A program made the translations under genes and the position numbers. From Clostridiales bacterium (GTDB lineage: Bacteria > Bacillota > Clostridia > Saccharofermentanales > Saccharofermentanaceae), in the NCBI GenBank assembly GCA_017509205.1, contig JAFWQF010000021.1, positions 17,292 to 81,291 on the forward strand: a stretch of 64,000 nt of DNA, read 5' to 3'. Below are positions 34,979 to 44,009 of the stretch, piece by piece (within the stretch, counting starts at the first letter, position 1; every line of letters begins with the position of its first letter). Under the pieces are notes generated by a model that ran no database searches, was not told where the DNA came from, and was given only the letters and a program-made list of their open reading frames with translations.

Positions 34979-37318
34979 ATGCCTGACGATCAGCAGTGGT
35001 ACAATGCTCCGCAGAATAACGGAAAGAAAAAAGGCAGGCCCGGCAATCCAAACAGAAAGCCTTCGGGTAAGCCTGCCCGTCCAAATGGCGGCAATGCTCC
35101 CGTAAAGGGCGGCAAAAGGCCACAGGTTCCTTCACAGGGAGTTCAGAGACCTGCAGGTACGGCTGTTCCCAATGGTCAGCAGAGAACTTCAGGAGTAGCT
35201 GCTCAGGGCGGTCAGCCCAGGCCTGCCGGTGCAAAACCGGTGAACAGGAAGGCTCAGGGCAATCCCAAAAAGCGTGTTAACCCTGCCGCAGGTGTTCCTC
35301 AGAATCAGGAGCGCCGTGTCAATCCTGCCTCAGCACAGCAGGATCCTAACCGCAGAATGAATCCGGTGGCCGGACAGCAGGCTGTTTCACCTAAGCCCGG
35401 CGACAGGCCTCAGGGAATGCAGCAGAAGCAGGGAACAAGACCGCAGGATGTTAACAAAAACAGGCAGAATCCTGCAAAGAAAAAGGGATCCAAGCCTAAT
35501 AAGGTCAAGAAGAGCAATCTTCCTTATCCCGAGGATTATGTTGCTAAAAAGGAGACACCCGCGTACAATGCGGCTGCTCCCAAGGGCAAGCGTAAGCTGA
35601 CTCCCGAGGAGAAGAGGAAGAAGTTTGAAAAGCTTGCTGAACTCGAGCAGGCCAAGATCGAAGGAAAGACTGCCGCACGCAAGAATCCTTCTCAGAAGAG
35701 CGCTCAGAACAAGGCGATCAGAGGCGGTGTCCTCGGAACCATCGTTGTAATTGCAGCTCTTCTCGTGCTGTCTTTCGTCGTTCATCACCTTTACGACTAT
35801 ATCGCCGAAAAACCGCGTTTTGCTTTTGTCACGATGGGAACAGTCGAGCACTCCATCGGTGCGAAGGCACTTATCGTTCGTGATGAGGAAGTCATTAATT
35901 CTGCCAAGGCCGGCGATCTCGTTACACAGATCACGGAAGGTTCGAGAGTTGCAAAGGACCAGGCACTTGCGATGGTCGTTCCCGATTCGATGAAGTCGGT
36001 TGTTACGGATCTGCGCAATGTTCAGTCACAGATCTCCGACGTTCAGCAGGAACTGATCATGAGCGGTGATGTTCCCGAAGCTGATACGCTCTACAGAAAA
36101 TACAATACGAACATCTCATCTCTCATGGATTCAGTCAGATTTGATGCAATGAACGGAAACCTCACCAACGCGGCTTCCTACGGCGCTTCGGTCAACGTTG
36201 TCCTTGAAGAGCGCGAGTCTGAGATGTCCAAGATCTCGTTCAGCGATGACAGGCTAAAGGTACTCCGCAGTGATGAAGCAAACTATCAGTCACAGCTTCA
36301 GCGTGATGCCACCATGATTAATGCTCACAAGCCCGGCATCGTTTCGTTCAGGCTTGACGGAAAAGAGAGTACCATCGAGTATTCCGCATTCCTCAACATG
36401 CCGCTTGCAGAGATCAGAAAGCATATTGACGATTCCAAGGGCGCTATTACTTCTGACCTTTATGTAAAAGAAGGCAAGGGCGCAGTCAGGATCACTCAGA
36501 ACGAAAGCCAGTATCTGACTGTCAATCTTTCCAAGAACGATGCCGCAATGTCTGACTTCGCGGTCGGAACCAAGCATGACATAAACGTCAGGTCGGAGGG
36601 CATCTCCATTGACGACTGTGAGGTCGTACGCTGCGAGGAGGACTCACAGGGCATGCTCATCACGTTCAGCACCGCGCGTGCCGTAGAGTCGCTTCTGGAC
36701 CGCCGTACGGTCGATATCGAGATCGTCATAAATGAATCGAGCGGCATGAAGACATCCGTAGCAAGTCTCATGAATACAGAATATGCACCTAAGGGTTCTA
36801 ACGCATTCTGTGTATACTTCGGACCCAAGACCGGTGCTTCCGCAAGCTCGTTTGTATCAGGTGAGCTGTTTAACGTAAATGTCGTTCCCAATGCCGGCAA
36901 GCCCGACGAGAACGGTCAGACGCCCACAAGAAAGACCATAACGGTACCCGCATGCACGGTAATCCATACAGAGACTCTTAGCAGCGGAGGATTCGTTGTA
37001 GCATTCACGACGCAGAATGATTACACCAATCTCCTGAGGCTTTCCAGACTCTGTCCTGACGGTTACAGTGCCGGCTTCGTCAATTCTTCATCCGGTCTTG
37101 GTACAACGACCGACAATGTCAAGATCACGAAGTATACGGGTATGGCATCGGTCTATACCAACAATCAGGGATTTGTTGAAGAAGTCAGGGTAATCCTGAT
37201 GGACAATGACCGTGAGTTCGCTATAATTGACCGCGCAGGCAGCTCCAAGGTGCCTGACCTCAATACTGTAATAATCACCAACCCCAAGACCGTTAAACCG
37301 GGAGACAAGGTCGACTGA
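34979..37318 (+). CDS. HlyD-like membrane protein with a long low-complexity cytoplasmic N-terminus
   Basis: A 779-residue protein. Residues 1-245 are rich in Pro, Gln, Asn, Gly, Lys and Arg and carry repeated 'RRVNPA/RRMNPVA' pieces. A single transmembrane helix follows (about 247-272), then a ~500-residue external region. That region opens with 'VEHSIGAKALIVRDEEVINSAKAGDLVTQITEGSRVAKDQALAMV', the lipoyl/barrel-sandwich start of HlyD-type adaptors, then a coiled coil (about 340-410) and beta-rich repeats. Such proteins often lie by yggS-sepF in Clostridia, with a likely envelope or division role. I take ATG at 34979 (GGAGG RBS) over an upstream ATG inside the lyase gene. Confidence 0.75.
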   Translation: MPDDQQWYNAPQNNGKKKGRPGNPNRKPSGKPARPNGGNAPVKGGKRPQVPSQGVQRPAGTAVPNGQQRTSGVAAQGGQPRPAGAKPVNRKAQGNPKKRVNPAAGVPQNQERRVNPASAQQDPNRRMNPVAGQQAVSPKPGDRPQGMQQKQGTRPQDVNKNRQNPAKKKGSKPNKVKKSNLPYPEDYVAKKETPAYNAAAPKGKRKLTPEEKRKKFEKLAELEQAKIEGKTAARKNPSQKSAQNKAIRGGVLGTIVVIAALLVLSFVVHHLYDYIAEKPRFAFVTMGTVEHSIGAKALIVRDEEVINSAKAGDLVTQITEGSRVAKDQALAMVVPDSMKSVVTDLRNVQSQISDVQQELIMSGDVPEADTLYRKYNTNISSLMDSVRFDAMNGNLTNAASYGASVNVVLEERESEMSKISFSDDRLKVLRSDEANYQSQLQRDATMINAHKPGIVSFRLDGKESTIEYSAFLNMPLAEIRKHIDDSKGAITSDLYVKEGKGAVRITQNESQYLTVNLSKNDAAMSDFAVGTKHDINVRSEGISIDDCEVVRCEEDSQGMLITFSTARAVESLLDRRTVDIEIVINESSGMKTSVASLMNTEYAPKGSNAFCVYFGPKTGASASSFVSGELFNVNVVPNAGKPDENGQTPTRKTITVPACTVIHTETLSSGGFVVAFTTQNDYTNLLRLSRLCPDGYSAGFVNSSSGLGTTTDNVKITKYTGMASVYTNNQGFVEEVRVILMDNDREFAIIDRAGSSKVPDLNTVIITNPKTVKPGDKVD

Positions 37319-37320
37319 AA

Positions 37321-38058
37321 ATGGAATACGATTTTGATGACGAGCTTTTGTCACAGCTCAAAGAGAACATTGAAAAAGTTAGAAGCGATATCAGGTCATG
37401 CGCCATAGCGGCAGGCAGGGATCCTGAAGAGATCACCCTGATCGGTGTGTCAAAAGTATTCCCGGTCCAGTATGCAGAAGCGGCCGTCATGGCAGGTCTG
37501 AGGGATCTGGGTGAGAACAGGGTGCAGGAACTCATGCCGAAGATCGAGAGATTCTCTTCTCTGGATCTTGACGTTAACTGGCATCTCATCGGTACTCTTC
37601 AGAAGAATAAAGTCAAATATGTCGTAGGCAAGACAAAGCTCATCCATTCGGTCAATACGGTGGAGCTTGCAGAGGAGATTTCAAAGCGTTCTGCAGGTAA
37701 CAATGTTACAACGCGTATTCTTTTGCAGGCAAACGTGTCAGGCGAGGAGAGCAAGCACGGATTCGCTCCGCACGAATTAAAGCCGGCTCTGGACAATATA
37801 ATGGATATGCCGGGAATCGAAGTCTGCGGCCTTATGACGATGGCTCCAATAGAGACATATGAAGGTGAGGCAAGGGAAGTCTTCGCGCGCACGCGTTCTA
37901 TATATGAGGATCTATCTGCATATGTCCGTTCGGATTCATGGAAGGTTCTTTCCATGGGTATGAGTCACGATTACAAGAGCGCCATTTTGGAGGGCGCAAC
38001 GCACGTAAGGATTGGTACTGCTATATTCGGCGACCGTTCCAAATATGTGCCCGTGTAA
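37321..38058 (+). CDS. yggS: YggS-family pyridoxal phosphate homeostasis protein
   Basis: A 245-residue PLP-binding TIM-barrel protein (fold type III, B. subtilis YlmE). 'LIGVSKVFP' contains the PLP Lys45, 'LGENRVQEL', 'WHLIGTLQKNK', 'LLQANVSGEESKHGF', 'GLMTMAP' and 'LSMGMSHDYKSAILEGATHVRIGTAIFG' are all family segments. It buffers PLP. It has no known enzymatic reaction. It starts 2 bases after the HlyD-like gene and lies just before sepF. Confidence 0.95.
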   Translation: MEYDFDDELLSQLKENIEKVRSDIRSCAIAAGRDPEEITLIGVSKVFPVQYAEAAVMAGLRDLGENRVQELMPKIERFSSLDLDVNWHLIGTLQKNKVKYVVGKTKLIHSVNTVELAEEISKRSAGNNVTTRILLQANVSGEESKHGFAPHELKPALDNIMDMPGIEVCGLMTMAPIETYEGEAREVFARTRSIYEDLSAYVRSDSWKVLSMGMSHDYKSAILEGATHVRIGTAIFGDRSKYVPV

Positions 38059-38235
38059 CATTGATACATTAAAAACCTTTGATTTTTGTTACATTTTGTA
38101 ATAAAACCCCCGTTTCAGTTACCTTCTTGTGTCATATTGCCCAAATCTATTGAACTGCCTCTATAAGTTCGGTAATCTCCACTTATGTTTTACGAAAGTC
38201 CTTGGTCGGGCGAAATTTTAAGGAGGAAAACACAA

Positions 38236-38730
38236 ATGGGTAATTTCAACGTTAAGAACTTCTTCGGCAGCATGTTCACACCTGTTCAGGATGAAGAAAT
38301 CGAAGAGAACTACTATGAGGAAGAGACAGGTTACGCTGACGAGTCAGAAGAAGCTTATTACGAAGAGCCTGTAGTAGAAGAGCAGCCTTACGTTGCAGAG
38401 CCTCGTGCATATGTTCAGGAGCAGCCTGCTGTTACAACACCTGTTGTTGCTCAGAACGCTACCGTAATCATGCTCACACCTTATGACATCAGAACAAGCC
38501 AGATCGTTTGCGATCACATCCGTGACGGACACATCGTTATCTGCAACCTCACCAACACAGATAAGAATCAGCGTGTTGTTGACTACATCAGCGGCGGTGT
38601 TTATGCACTCGGCGGCAGAGTTGAGCCTACACCTGTTAAGACAACATTCGTCTGCACACCTAAGTCTGTTAACCTCGTAATCGAGAATTCAGAATCTGCA
38701 GAGCAGGGCACAAGAGTTTCAGCTCTCTGA
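38236..38730 (+). CDS. sepF: Cell division protein SepF
   Basis: A 164-residue protein that tethers FtsZ to the membrane and shapes the septum. The N-terminal amphipathic helix 'MGNFNVKNFFGSMF' is the membrane anchor. An acidic linker rich in Glu/Tyr/Pro (about 17-70) follows, then the SepF fold ('ATVIMLTPYDIRTSQIVCDHIRDGHIVICNLTN', 'QRVVDYISGGVYALGGRV', 'TTFVCTPKSVNLVIE'). I chose ATG at 38236 because of the strong AAGGAGG SD. The frame extends upstream without an SD. The 178-base upstream gap may hold its promoter but no clear -35/-10 pair is seen. Confidence 0.95.
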   Translation: MGNFNVKNFFGSMFTPVQDEEIEENYYEEETGYADESEEAYYEEPVVEEQPYVAEPRAYVQEQPAVTTPVVAQNATVIMLTPYDIRTSQIVCDHIRDGHIVICNLTNTDKNQRVVDYISGGVYALGGRVEPTPVKTTFVCTPKSVNLVIENSESAEQGTRVSAL

Positions 38731-38748
38731 TAACTAAAAGCGAAATCC

Positions 38749-38786
38749 AAGGAGTTGTCTCATAAAGAGGCAACTCCTTTTTTTAT
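38749..38786 (+). terminator. Intrinsic terminator after sepF
   Basis: Stem AAGGAGTTGTCTC / GAGGCAACTCCTT (one G-T pair), 5-base loop, then T7A. Confidence 0.9.
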
Positions 38787-38900
38787 GCAAAAAATTAGCA
38801 GCCGCTAATACATTTTCACTCCTATTTATTCTTTTATGCGTGTATACTTAAAGAATGTTGATTATTTTTATCAATATAATAAAAAATGGGGAGGATAAGA

Positions 38901-40763
38901 ATGAAAATCAAACGTTTACTGGCATTCATCATCAGCGTAGCAATGATCGTTGGTATGGTGCCGACTTTCGTATTTGCGAAAGAGATTGATCTCGAAGCTG
39001 ACGAGCCCGCAACAACGGAGACAACGGAAGCTGAGGAAGAAGAGAAGGAAGAACGCGCAGAGTCAGAGGATAAGGAAGAAGCTTCCGAACCCGAAGATGA
39101 CGAAGAAGATGACGATGAAGATGCAGAAGCAGGTGATGAAGAGGAGATCGGAGAATTCATACTCGAAGGCACAGCTCCTGCACCCGAATCAAGCGATTCA
39201 AAAATTGCTGTAAACGGCCGTATCGGTAAGTCAAAGTGTTACTGGAGCTTTAATGGTACTACCCTTTCGATCTCCGGCAACGGAAAGATGCCTTCATGGT
39301 CAAAAGAGACACAGGTACCTTGGCATGCTTACAGAAGTGATGTCAAGAATATCTATATCAGTGCCGGTGTCAGATCTATCGGTAATTTTGCGTTTAAGGA
39401 TATGAAAAATCTCTCTTACATATCTGTTTACACTTATCTGAGAGGTAAGAGGGCGTTAAAGACTTACGGTGCATATGCATTTGCAGGAGCTCGTGTCAAT
39501 AAGGGTGCCATGGTAAAGACACTTACGAAGATCGGTGCTCATTGCTATGACGGTTCCGGTCTGACGACCGCGATACTTCCTTCAAAGGTTAAGTCCATTG
39601 GTGCCTATGCATTTGCAAATTGCTACAGCCTGACAAAAGTATCTTTAAACAAGAAGATCAAGACAATTCCCAACTATTGTTTTTGTAATAGCGGATTATC
39701 AGCTATTTCGATTTCCAAGAACGTTAAAACGATTGGTCAGTATGCTTTTGCAGGCTGCGCTAACATGACTGCTGTCTCGTTCGGTAAGAAAGTAAAAACA
39801 ATAGGACAGTATGCATTTGCCGCAACAGGTCTTAAGAAAGTCGTAATTCCGGCTAAAGTAAAATCCGTTTCTGCCGGTGCTTTTATGTTATGTAGCAGTC
39901 TGGCAAGTGTTAAACTGCCCGCTAAACTTACTTCCATTGGTGCGGGAGCTTTTTTGCTTTGCGCTAATCTTACAAGCATAGGAATCCCGGGCAAAGTTAA
40001 GTCAATAGGTAATTCTGCTTTCTATGGCTGCGGTCTTACTAGTGTCAGGATCCCTGGTAGCGTTAAATCAATGGGAACAGCTGCTTTTGCATATTGTCAG
40101 AATCTCACCAGTGTTACACTGCCCGGCAGCATTAAGACGATTGCAGCCAGTGCTTTTGCATATGATTCGAGTCTTGAAAGCATCGTCATTCCCGCAAGCG
40201 TTACTACGATCGGGGAAAAGGCTTTTACCGACTGCACGAATCTTTCAAGCGTAACGCTCAAATACGGTATAAAGACGATCAGCGATTCTGCATTTGCAAA
40301 CTGCACAAGTCTTAAGAACATAACGCTTCCGAGCAGCGTTACTAAAGTCGGCAAAGAGATCTTCAGCGGGTGTTCAGGCCTTGTTGTCAAACTGGTTCCT
40401 GAATTACATGACAACAATCCCGATGCATGGACTACAGGTACAACTTTCCAGGCATTGAATGAAAATCTTTTCGAGGTCGTTGGCAAGACAGCAACAGTCA
40501 AGGCTTCCAAGACAAAGAAGAAGGCTCAGAAGATCGCAGCTTCCAAGCTTTACACATTCACCAATCCCGGAATCGGCGGTCATCTGTTTGCCAAGGCATC
40601 CGGCAGCAAGAAGATCACTGTCGCTTCAAACGGTGTCATAACAGTTAAGAAGGGTACAAAGAAGGGTACCTATACCGTTAAGGTTAAGGTCATGGCAACC
40701 GGTGATCTCGATCACAGAGATTCCGGCTGGAAGAACATTATTGTTAAAGTCAAGGTTAAATAA
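38901..40763 (+). CDS. Secreted BspA-type leucine-rich-repeat surface protein
   Basis: A 620-residue protein with a signal peptide (about 1-26, 'FAKE' cleavage region), a strongly acidic Glu/Asp/Thr linker (about 30-95), and a cap motif 'CYWSFNGTTLSISGNGKMPSW'. About 14 LRR_5 (BspA-like) repeats follow (about 145-500), each near 'KxIGxYAFxxCxxLxxVxLPxxVK'. The C-terminal ~90 residues are Lys-rich and Ig-like ('NGVITVKKGTKKGTYTVKVKV'). No LPXTG sorting signal is seen. BspA-type proteins bind host or polymer ligands in other bacteria, but the ligand here is unknown. ATG at 38901 has a GGAGG SD. A longer frame adds only five residues. Confidence 0.85.
   Translation: MKIKRLLAFIISVAMIVGMVPTFVFAKEIDLEADEPATTETTEAEEEEKEERAESEDKEEASEPEDDEEDDDEDAEAGDEEEIGEFILEGTAPAPESSDSKIAVNGRIGKSKCYWSFNGTTLSISGNGKMPSWSKETQVPWHAYRSDVKNIYISAGVRSIGNFAFKDMKNLSYISVYTYLRGKRALKTYGAYAFAGARVNKGAMVKTLTKIGAHCYDGSGLTTAILPSKVKSIGAYAFANCYSLTKVSLNKKIKTIPNYCFCNSGLSAISISKNVKTIGQYAFAGCANMTAVSFGKKVKTIGQYAFAATGLKKVVIPAKVKSVSAGAFMLCSSLASVKLPAKLTSIGAGAFLLCANLTSIGIPGKVKSIGNSAFYGCGLTSVRIPGSVKSMGTAAFAYCQNLTSVTLPGSIKTIAASAFAYDSSLESIVIPASVTTIGEKAFTDCTNLSSVTLKYGIKTISDSAFANCTSLKNITLPSSVTKVGKEIFSGCSGLVVKLVPELHDNNPDAWTTGTTFQALNENLFEVVGKTATVKASKTKKKAQKIAASKLYTFTNPGIGGHLFAKASGSKKITVASNGVITVKKGTKKGTYTVKVKVMATGDLDHRDSGWKNIIVKVKVK
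39340..40395 (+). repeat. BspA-type LRR_5 repeat array
   Basis: Tandem ~23-residue repeats (69 bases) encoding 'IGxxAFxxCxxLTSVxIPxxVKS', about 14 copies, within the surface-protein gene. Confidence 0.75.
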
Positions 40764-40785
40764 GCCTTATCCAACCTGATTAATG

Positions 40786-40815
40786 AAGGGCAGTGAGCAG
40801 TCACTGCCCTTTTTC
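40786..40815 (+). terminator. Intrinsic terminator
   Basis: Perfect 11-bp stem AAGGGCAGTGA / TCACTGCCCTT with loop GCAG, then TTTTC. Confidence 0.9.
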
Positions 40816-40857
40816 TTTTGAGTTTCAAAATGATTATGTAAAAAACCCGAGATAATG

Positions 40858-40863
40858 TATAAT
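40858..40863 (+). promoter_or_regulatory. Putative -10 for the PhoU-like gene
   Basis: A consensus TATAAT 29 bases before the ATG. The -35 is weak. Confidence 0.4.
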
Positions 40864-40892
40864 CTTCATATTGAGTAAAGGGGTGGTTAGAT

Positions 40893-41516
40893 ATGACTAT
40901 AGAAGAAAAGAATTATCTGTTCGATCAGGCGCTTGCGCTTTCAGGCATTCTTGAGCAGGAGAGCGTTGAACTTCTCGGCATGATGGAGAACATCGATGAC
41001 AGAGTGGCTATCTCCAAAGCCATTTCCAAGCTTGAGGCTGAAGGCGATGACATTTTCCATGCAACTACGGCTGAACTCCAGAAGATGGAACTTGATGAGG
41101 AAACAAGACTCAAGATCTTCCACATGATCCGTCACATCGAAGATGTCACAGACATGATCGACGAGCTCAGCAAGACGATCGTAAGATACAATACGCGCAC
41201 CGTTACCAACGGCTTCAAGGCTAGTGTTAACAGCATTAACGGCGCCATAAAGAAGCTTGTCGTTCTCATCAACGCAATGCGTGAATATGAGCCCGAGATG
41301 AAGGAACATTTCACAAAGACAGTCAATTCATTTGATGCTTTCAAGGTTGACTACGAGAAGATGTATGACGTGCTCATTTTCGACCTTTTCTCGAAGCCTC
41401 ACGATGTCGTTGACATCATAAGATGCAAAGCAGTTTACGATGCGATCAGAGACATTTTCGAGGCATTTGAGGTCAGTGCCGACGATGCTTACAAGTTTAT
41501 CGTATCAAGAGGCTGA
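40893..41516 (+). CDS. DUF47 (PhoU-like) family protein
   Basis: A 207-residue all-helical protein of the DUF47/PhoU-like family: 'LEAEGDDIFHATTAELQKM' and 'RHIEDVTDMIDELSKTIVRYNTR' carry the conserved E..D...H and D-rich metal-contact residues. Members usually accompany a Pit phosphate transporter and modulate it. No transporter is adjacent here, and a terminator follows, so it is a single-gene unit. The RBS is AAAGGGGTGG. Confidence 0.88.
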   Translation: MTIEEKNYLFDQALALSGILEQESVELLGMMENIDDRVAISKAISKLEAEGDDIFHATTAELQKMELDEETRLKIFHMIRHIEDVTDMIDELSKTIVRYNTRTVTNGFKASVNSINGAIKKLVVLINAMREYEPEMKEHFTKTVNSFDAFKVDYEKMYDVLIFDLFSKPHDVVDIIRCKAVYDAIRDIFEAFEVSADDAYKFIVSRG

Positions 41517-41560
41517 TCCGCGGGTGTTTGTCTTATTATTTTGATAAAGTTCATGTTAAA

Positions 41561-41591
41561 ATCCTTATAGATGGTTCTATAAGGATTTTTT
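41561..41591 (+). terminator. Intrinsic terminator after the PhoU-like gene
   Basis: Perfect 11-bp stem ATCCTTATAGA / TCTATAAGGAT, loop TGGT, then T5. Confidence 0.9.
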
Positions 41592-41621
41592 ATTGTCTTC
41601 AGACAAGAACGGGGTATTCAG

Positions 41622-43931
41622 ATGAATGGAAAGAGACTTAACATCGGCCTTTTGATCGATGATTTCGATCACAACTTTTCAAGCCAGGCCTGCAAGGGCG
41701 CTGAACTCGCCGCAAAGGCGCTTGGTGCCAATCTGTTCATATTTCCCGGTCACTACATCGGAAAGCCTGACAGCAGGTATTCTGACAAGGAATTCGAGTA
41801 TCAGTACAACACGTTGTTCGATCTTCCTTCATCGCGCAACGTTGACATCATCTATGTCGTTCTCGGTACTATCTGTTCCAGAGCAGACATGGAGATGCAG
41901 AGAGCGTTCATTGAATCGTTCCCGGATGTGCCTGTAGTATGTCTCTTTTCCAATTATGAGAATCTTCCTTCGGTCACGTTTGACAACAGGAGCGGTCTTG
42001 AAAATGCGATAGACCACCTGGTCGAAAAACACGGTGCGCGTCAGATCGGATTTGTTTCTGGCCCGGTTACTAACCACGATGCCAGGGAACGTCTTGATGC
42101 TTATTCGGATGCTTTGAAAAAGCATGGATTGCCGGTAGAGAAGAACAAGATAGTTTACGGTGATTTCACTGAAAACAGTTCCTTTGAAGTCAATAAACTT
42201 CTTAATGACAACCAGGATCTTGATGCAATAGTATTTGCCAATGACAGCATGGCTGTAGGCGGATACCGCACGCTGAAGCACAGAGGTTTTCAGATAGGCA
42301 AAGACATACTTGTTACCGGCTTTGACGATGACATTTTCTCTATCAACCTTGATCCGCCGCTTTCGACCGTCGAGGCAAGTTCAGCCGAACTGACATATAA
42401 GGCCGTATTGAATGCTGAAAACTATATTAACGGTTCCGCGCTGTCTGACATGTCCGTTGAGACAAGACCGGTCATGAGGAGTTCATGCGGATGCAAAACG
42501 CTCGACTGCGAAGAGATGAGCAGGCTGCTTGGTCTTGATAAGCTTGAGAACGGTGACCTTTCATTTGTGGAAGAACTCAAGAAGTTCCTTTTCGGAATAT
42601 TCGCGGAAGATGCTCCGATACTTGAGATAAAGGGGCAGCTCGGTGAGTTCTTCTACGCGTTTGCTGATTACGTTAACGGTAATGATGAAGGCACTGAAAA
42701 TCTGGATAACGCTTTTTCAAACGTACTGAAGACTTCGATACTTATCTATACATCACCTGAAAAACTGTTCAACGTTCTTCAGACGATGCAGTATGAGGCT
42801 GAGAAGATGATAACCGACAGTGAACGCTGCTTATCGCTGATCAAGCTTTTCGCTGATTTCTACAGGCGTCTGTCTTTCTCTGAGATATCCGTTTCAAGTG
42901 AGAACTCAGCTCGTTCCGAAAGCCTGCCGCGTCTTGTAAACCAGCAGACAGGTGATATATTCCTGCTGCCTCAGAACAGTGACATCCCGTATGAACATCT
43001 GCTTGACGGTTTGTATTCTTCAGGATTTGAAAGATCGCTGCTTTATATGTTCCAGGGAAGTGTTGCCAATGAAGGTGACCGGGACTGGAAGTGTCCTAAA
43101 TCAATTCTCCTCAAGGCGGTATCCGATAAGAATGGTGCCAGAGCACTACCTGAAGAACAGCAGCTCTTAAGGACTGATCTGATGTTCACAAATGAATTCA
43201 TTGATGACTCAGAGCGCCGTACCATGGTCGTTTCACCCTTGTTTGTTGGTGCTGATATCTATGGCTTCCTCGTAAATGAGATCGATACCAGACATCTCAT
43301 GAATGTCGCACCTGTTGCAATACAGCTCTCAGTGACTCTCAAATCACTGCTTATGATCGAGAGCCAGAACAGGATAAAACAGAATCTGCAGAACTCCATC
43401 GAGCGTTTTATCAGGGATAACACGAAGCTTGATGAAATCGCCAAACACGACGAACTTACGGGTCTGTTCAACCGCCGCGGATTCATAGCGAATGTGGAAA
43501 GGATCTTAAGTGATCCGGTCAACTATAACAAGGTTGCGATACTGTGTTTTTCCGATATGGACAATCTCAAGATGGTCAATGACAAGTTCGGTCACGACGA
43601 CGGCGATTTTGCGCTCAGGACCGTTGCGGGAGTGCTTCGTGAAGCATTCCGTGATACTGACGTTATCGGTCGATTGGGAGGAGATGAATTCGTCGTCTTG
43701 GCGATCACGGGAACCGACTGCAACATCGCAGGAATAAAGGACAGGATCGAAAGGGTAACCAAACGCCACAATGAAACTGCAGGCAAACCTTATCCGATCG
43801 CCATGAGTACCGGAATCTATAAGTTTAAGTGTTCTCCCGACATAGATATCTATGACATTCTGGACAGGGCAGACCGCTTGCTCTATGAAGAGAAGACAAG
43901 GAAGAAACAGCAGTACGGTTCTTACAGGTAA
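41622..43931 (+). CDS. LacI-type sensor domain fused to a GGDEF diguanylate cyclase
   Basis: A 769-residue cytosolic protein. Residues 1-290 form a LacI/periplasmic-binding-protein-like sensor ('NIGLLIDDFDHNFSSQACKGAELAAKALGANLFIFPG', 'GFVSGPVTNHDARERLDAYSDALKKHG', 'DAIVFANDSMAVGGYRTLKHRG', 'GFDDD') without the HTH of a repressor. A Cys-rich turn 'SSCGCKTLDC' ends it. A helical middle (300-440) and a GAF-like part (460-580) follow, then GGDEF ('DELTGLFNRRGF', GGDEF near 686-690). The I-site is intact here ('RDTD'). It probably makes c-di-GMP in response to a small metabolite such as a sugar. It stands alone between terminators. Confidence 0.88.
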   Translation: MNGKRLNIGLLIDDFDHNFSSQACKGAELAAKALGANLFIFPGHYIGKPDSRYSDKEFEYQYNTLFDLPSSRNVDIIYVVLGTICSRADMEMQRAFIESFPDVPVVCLFSNYENLPSVTFDNRSGLENAIDHLVEKHGARQIGFVSGPVTNHDARERLDAYSDALKKHGLPVEKNKIVYGDFTENSSFEVNKLLNDNQDLDAIVFANDSMAVGGYRTLKHRGFQIGKDILVTGFDDDIFSINLDPPLSTVEASSAELTYKAVLNAENYINGSALSDMSVETRPVMRSSCGCKTLDCEEMSRLLGLDKLENGDLSFVEELKKFLFGIFAEDAPILEIKGQLGEFFYAFADYVNGNDEGTENLDNAFSNVLKTSILIYTSPEKLFNVLQTMQYEAEKMITDSERCLSLIKLFADFYRRLSFSEISVSSENSARSESLPRLVNQQTGDIFLLPQNSDIPYEHLLDGLYSSGFERSLLYMFQGSVANEGDRDWKCPKSILLKAVSDKNGARALPEEQQLLRTDLMFTNEFIDDSERRTMVVSPLFVGADIYGFLVNEIDTRHLMNVAPVAIQLSVTLKSLLMIESQNRIKQNLQNSIERFIRDNTKLDEIAKHDELTGLFNRRGFIANVERILSDPVNYNKVAILCFSDMDNLKMVNDKFGHDDGDFALRTVAGVLREAFRDTDVIGRLGGDEFVVLAITGTDCNIAGIKDRIERVTKRHNETAGKPYPIAMSTGIYKFKCSPDIDIYDILDRADRLLYEEKTRKKQQYGSYR

Positions 43932-43953
43932 AAAGATATTTCAATTCAAAATA

Positions 43954-43988
43954 AATCCCGCAGCCATTTGACTGCGGGATCTTTTTTT
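43954..43988. terminator. Bidirectional terminator between the cyclase and flotillin genes
   Basis: Perfect stem ATCCCGCAG / CTGCGGGAT with an 8-base loop, T7 on the plus side and TTTATTTTG on the minus side. Confidence 0.9.
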
Positions 43989-44009
43989 AGTCCTTTTCAG
44001 GATCTGCCG

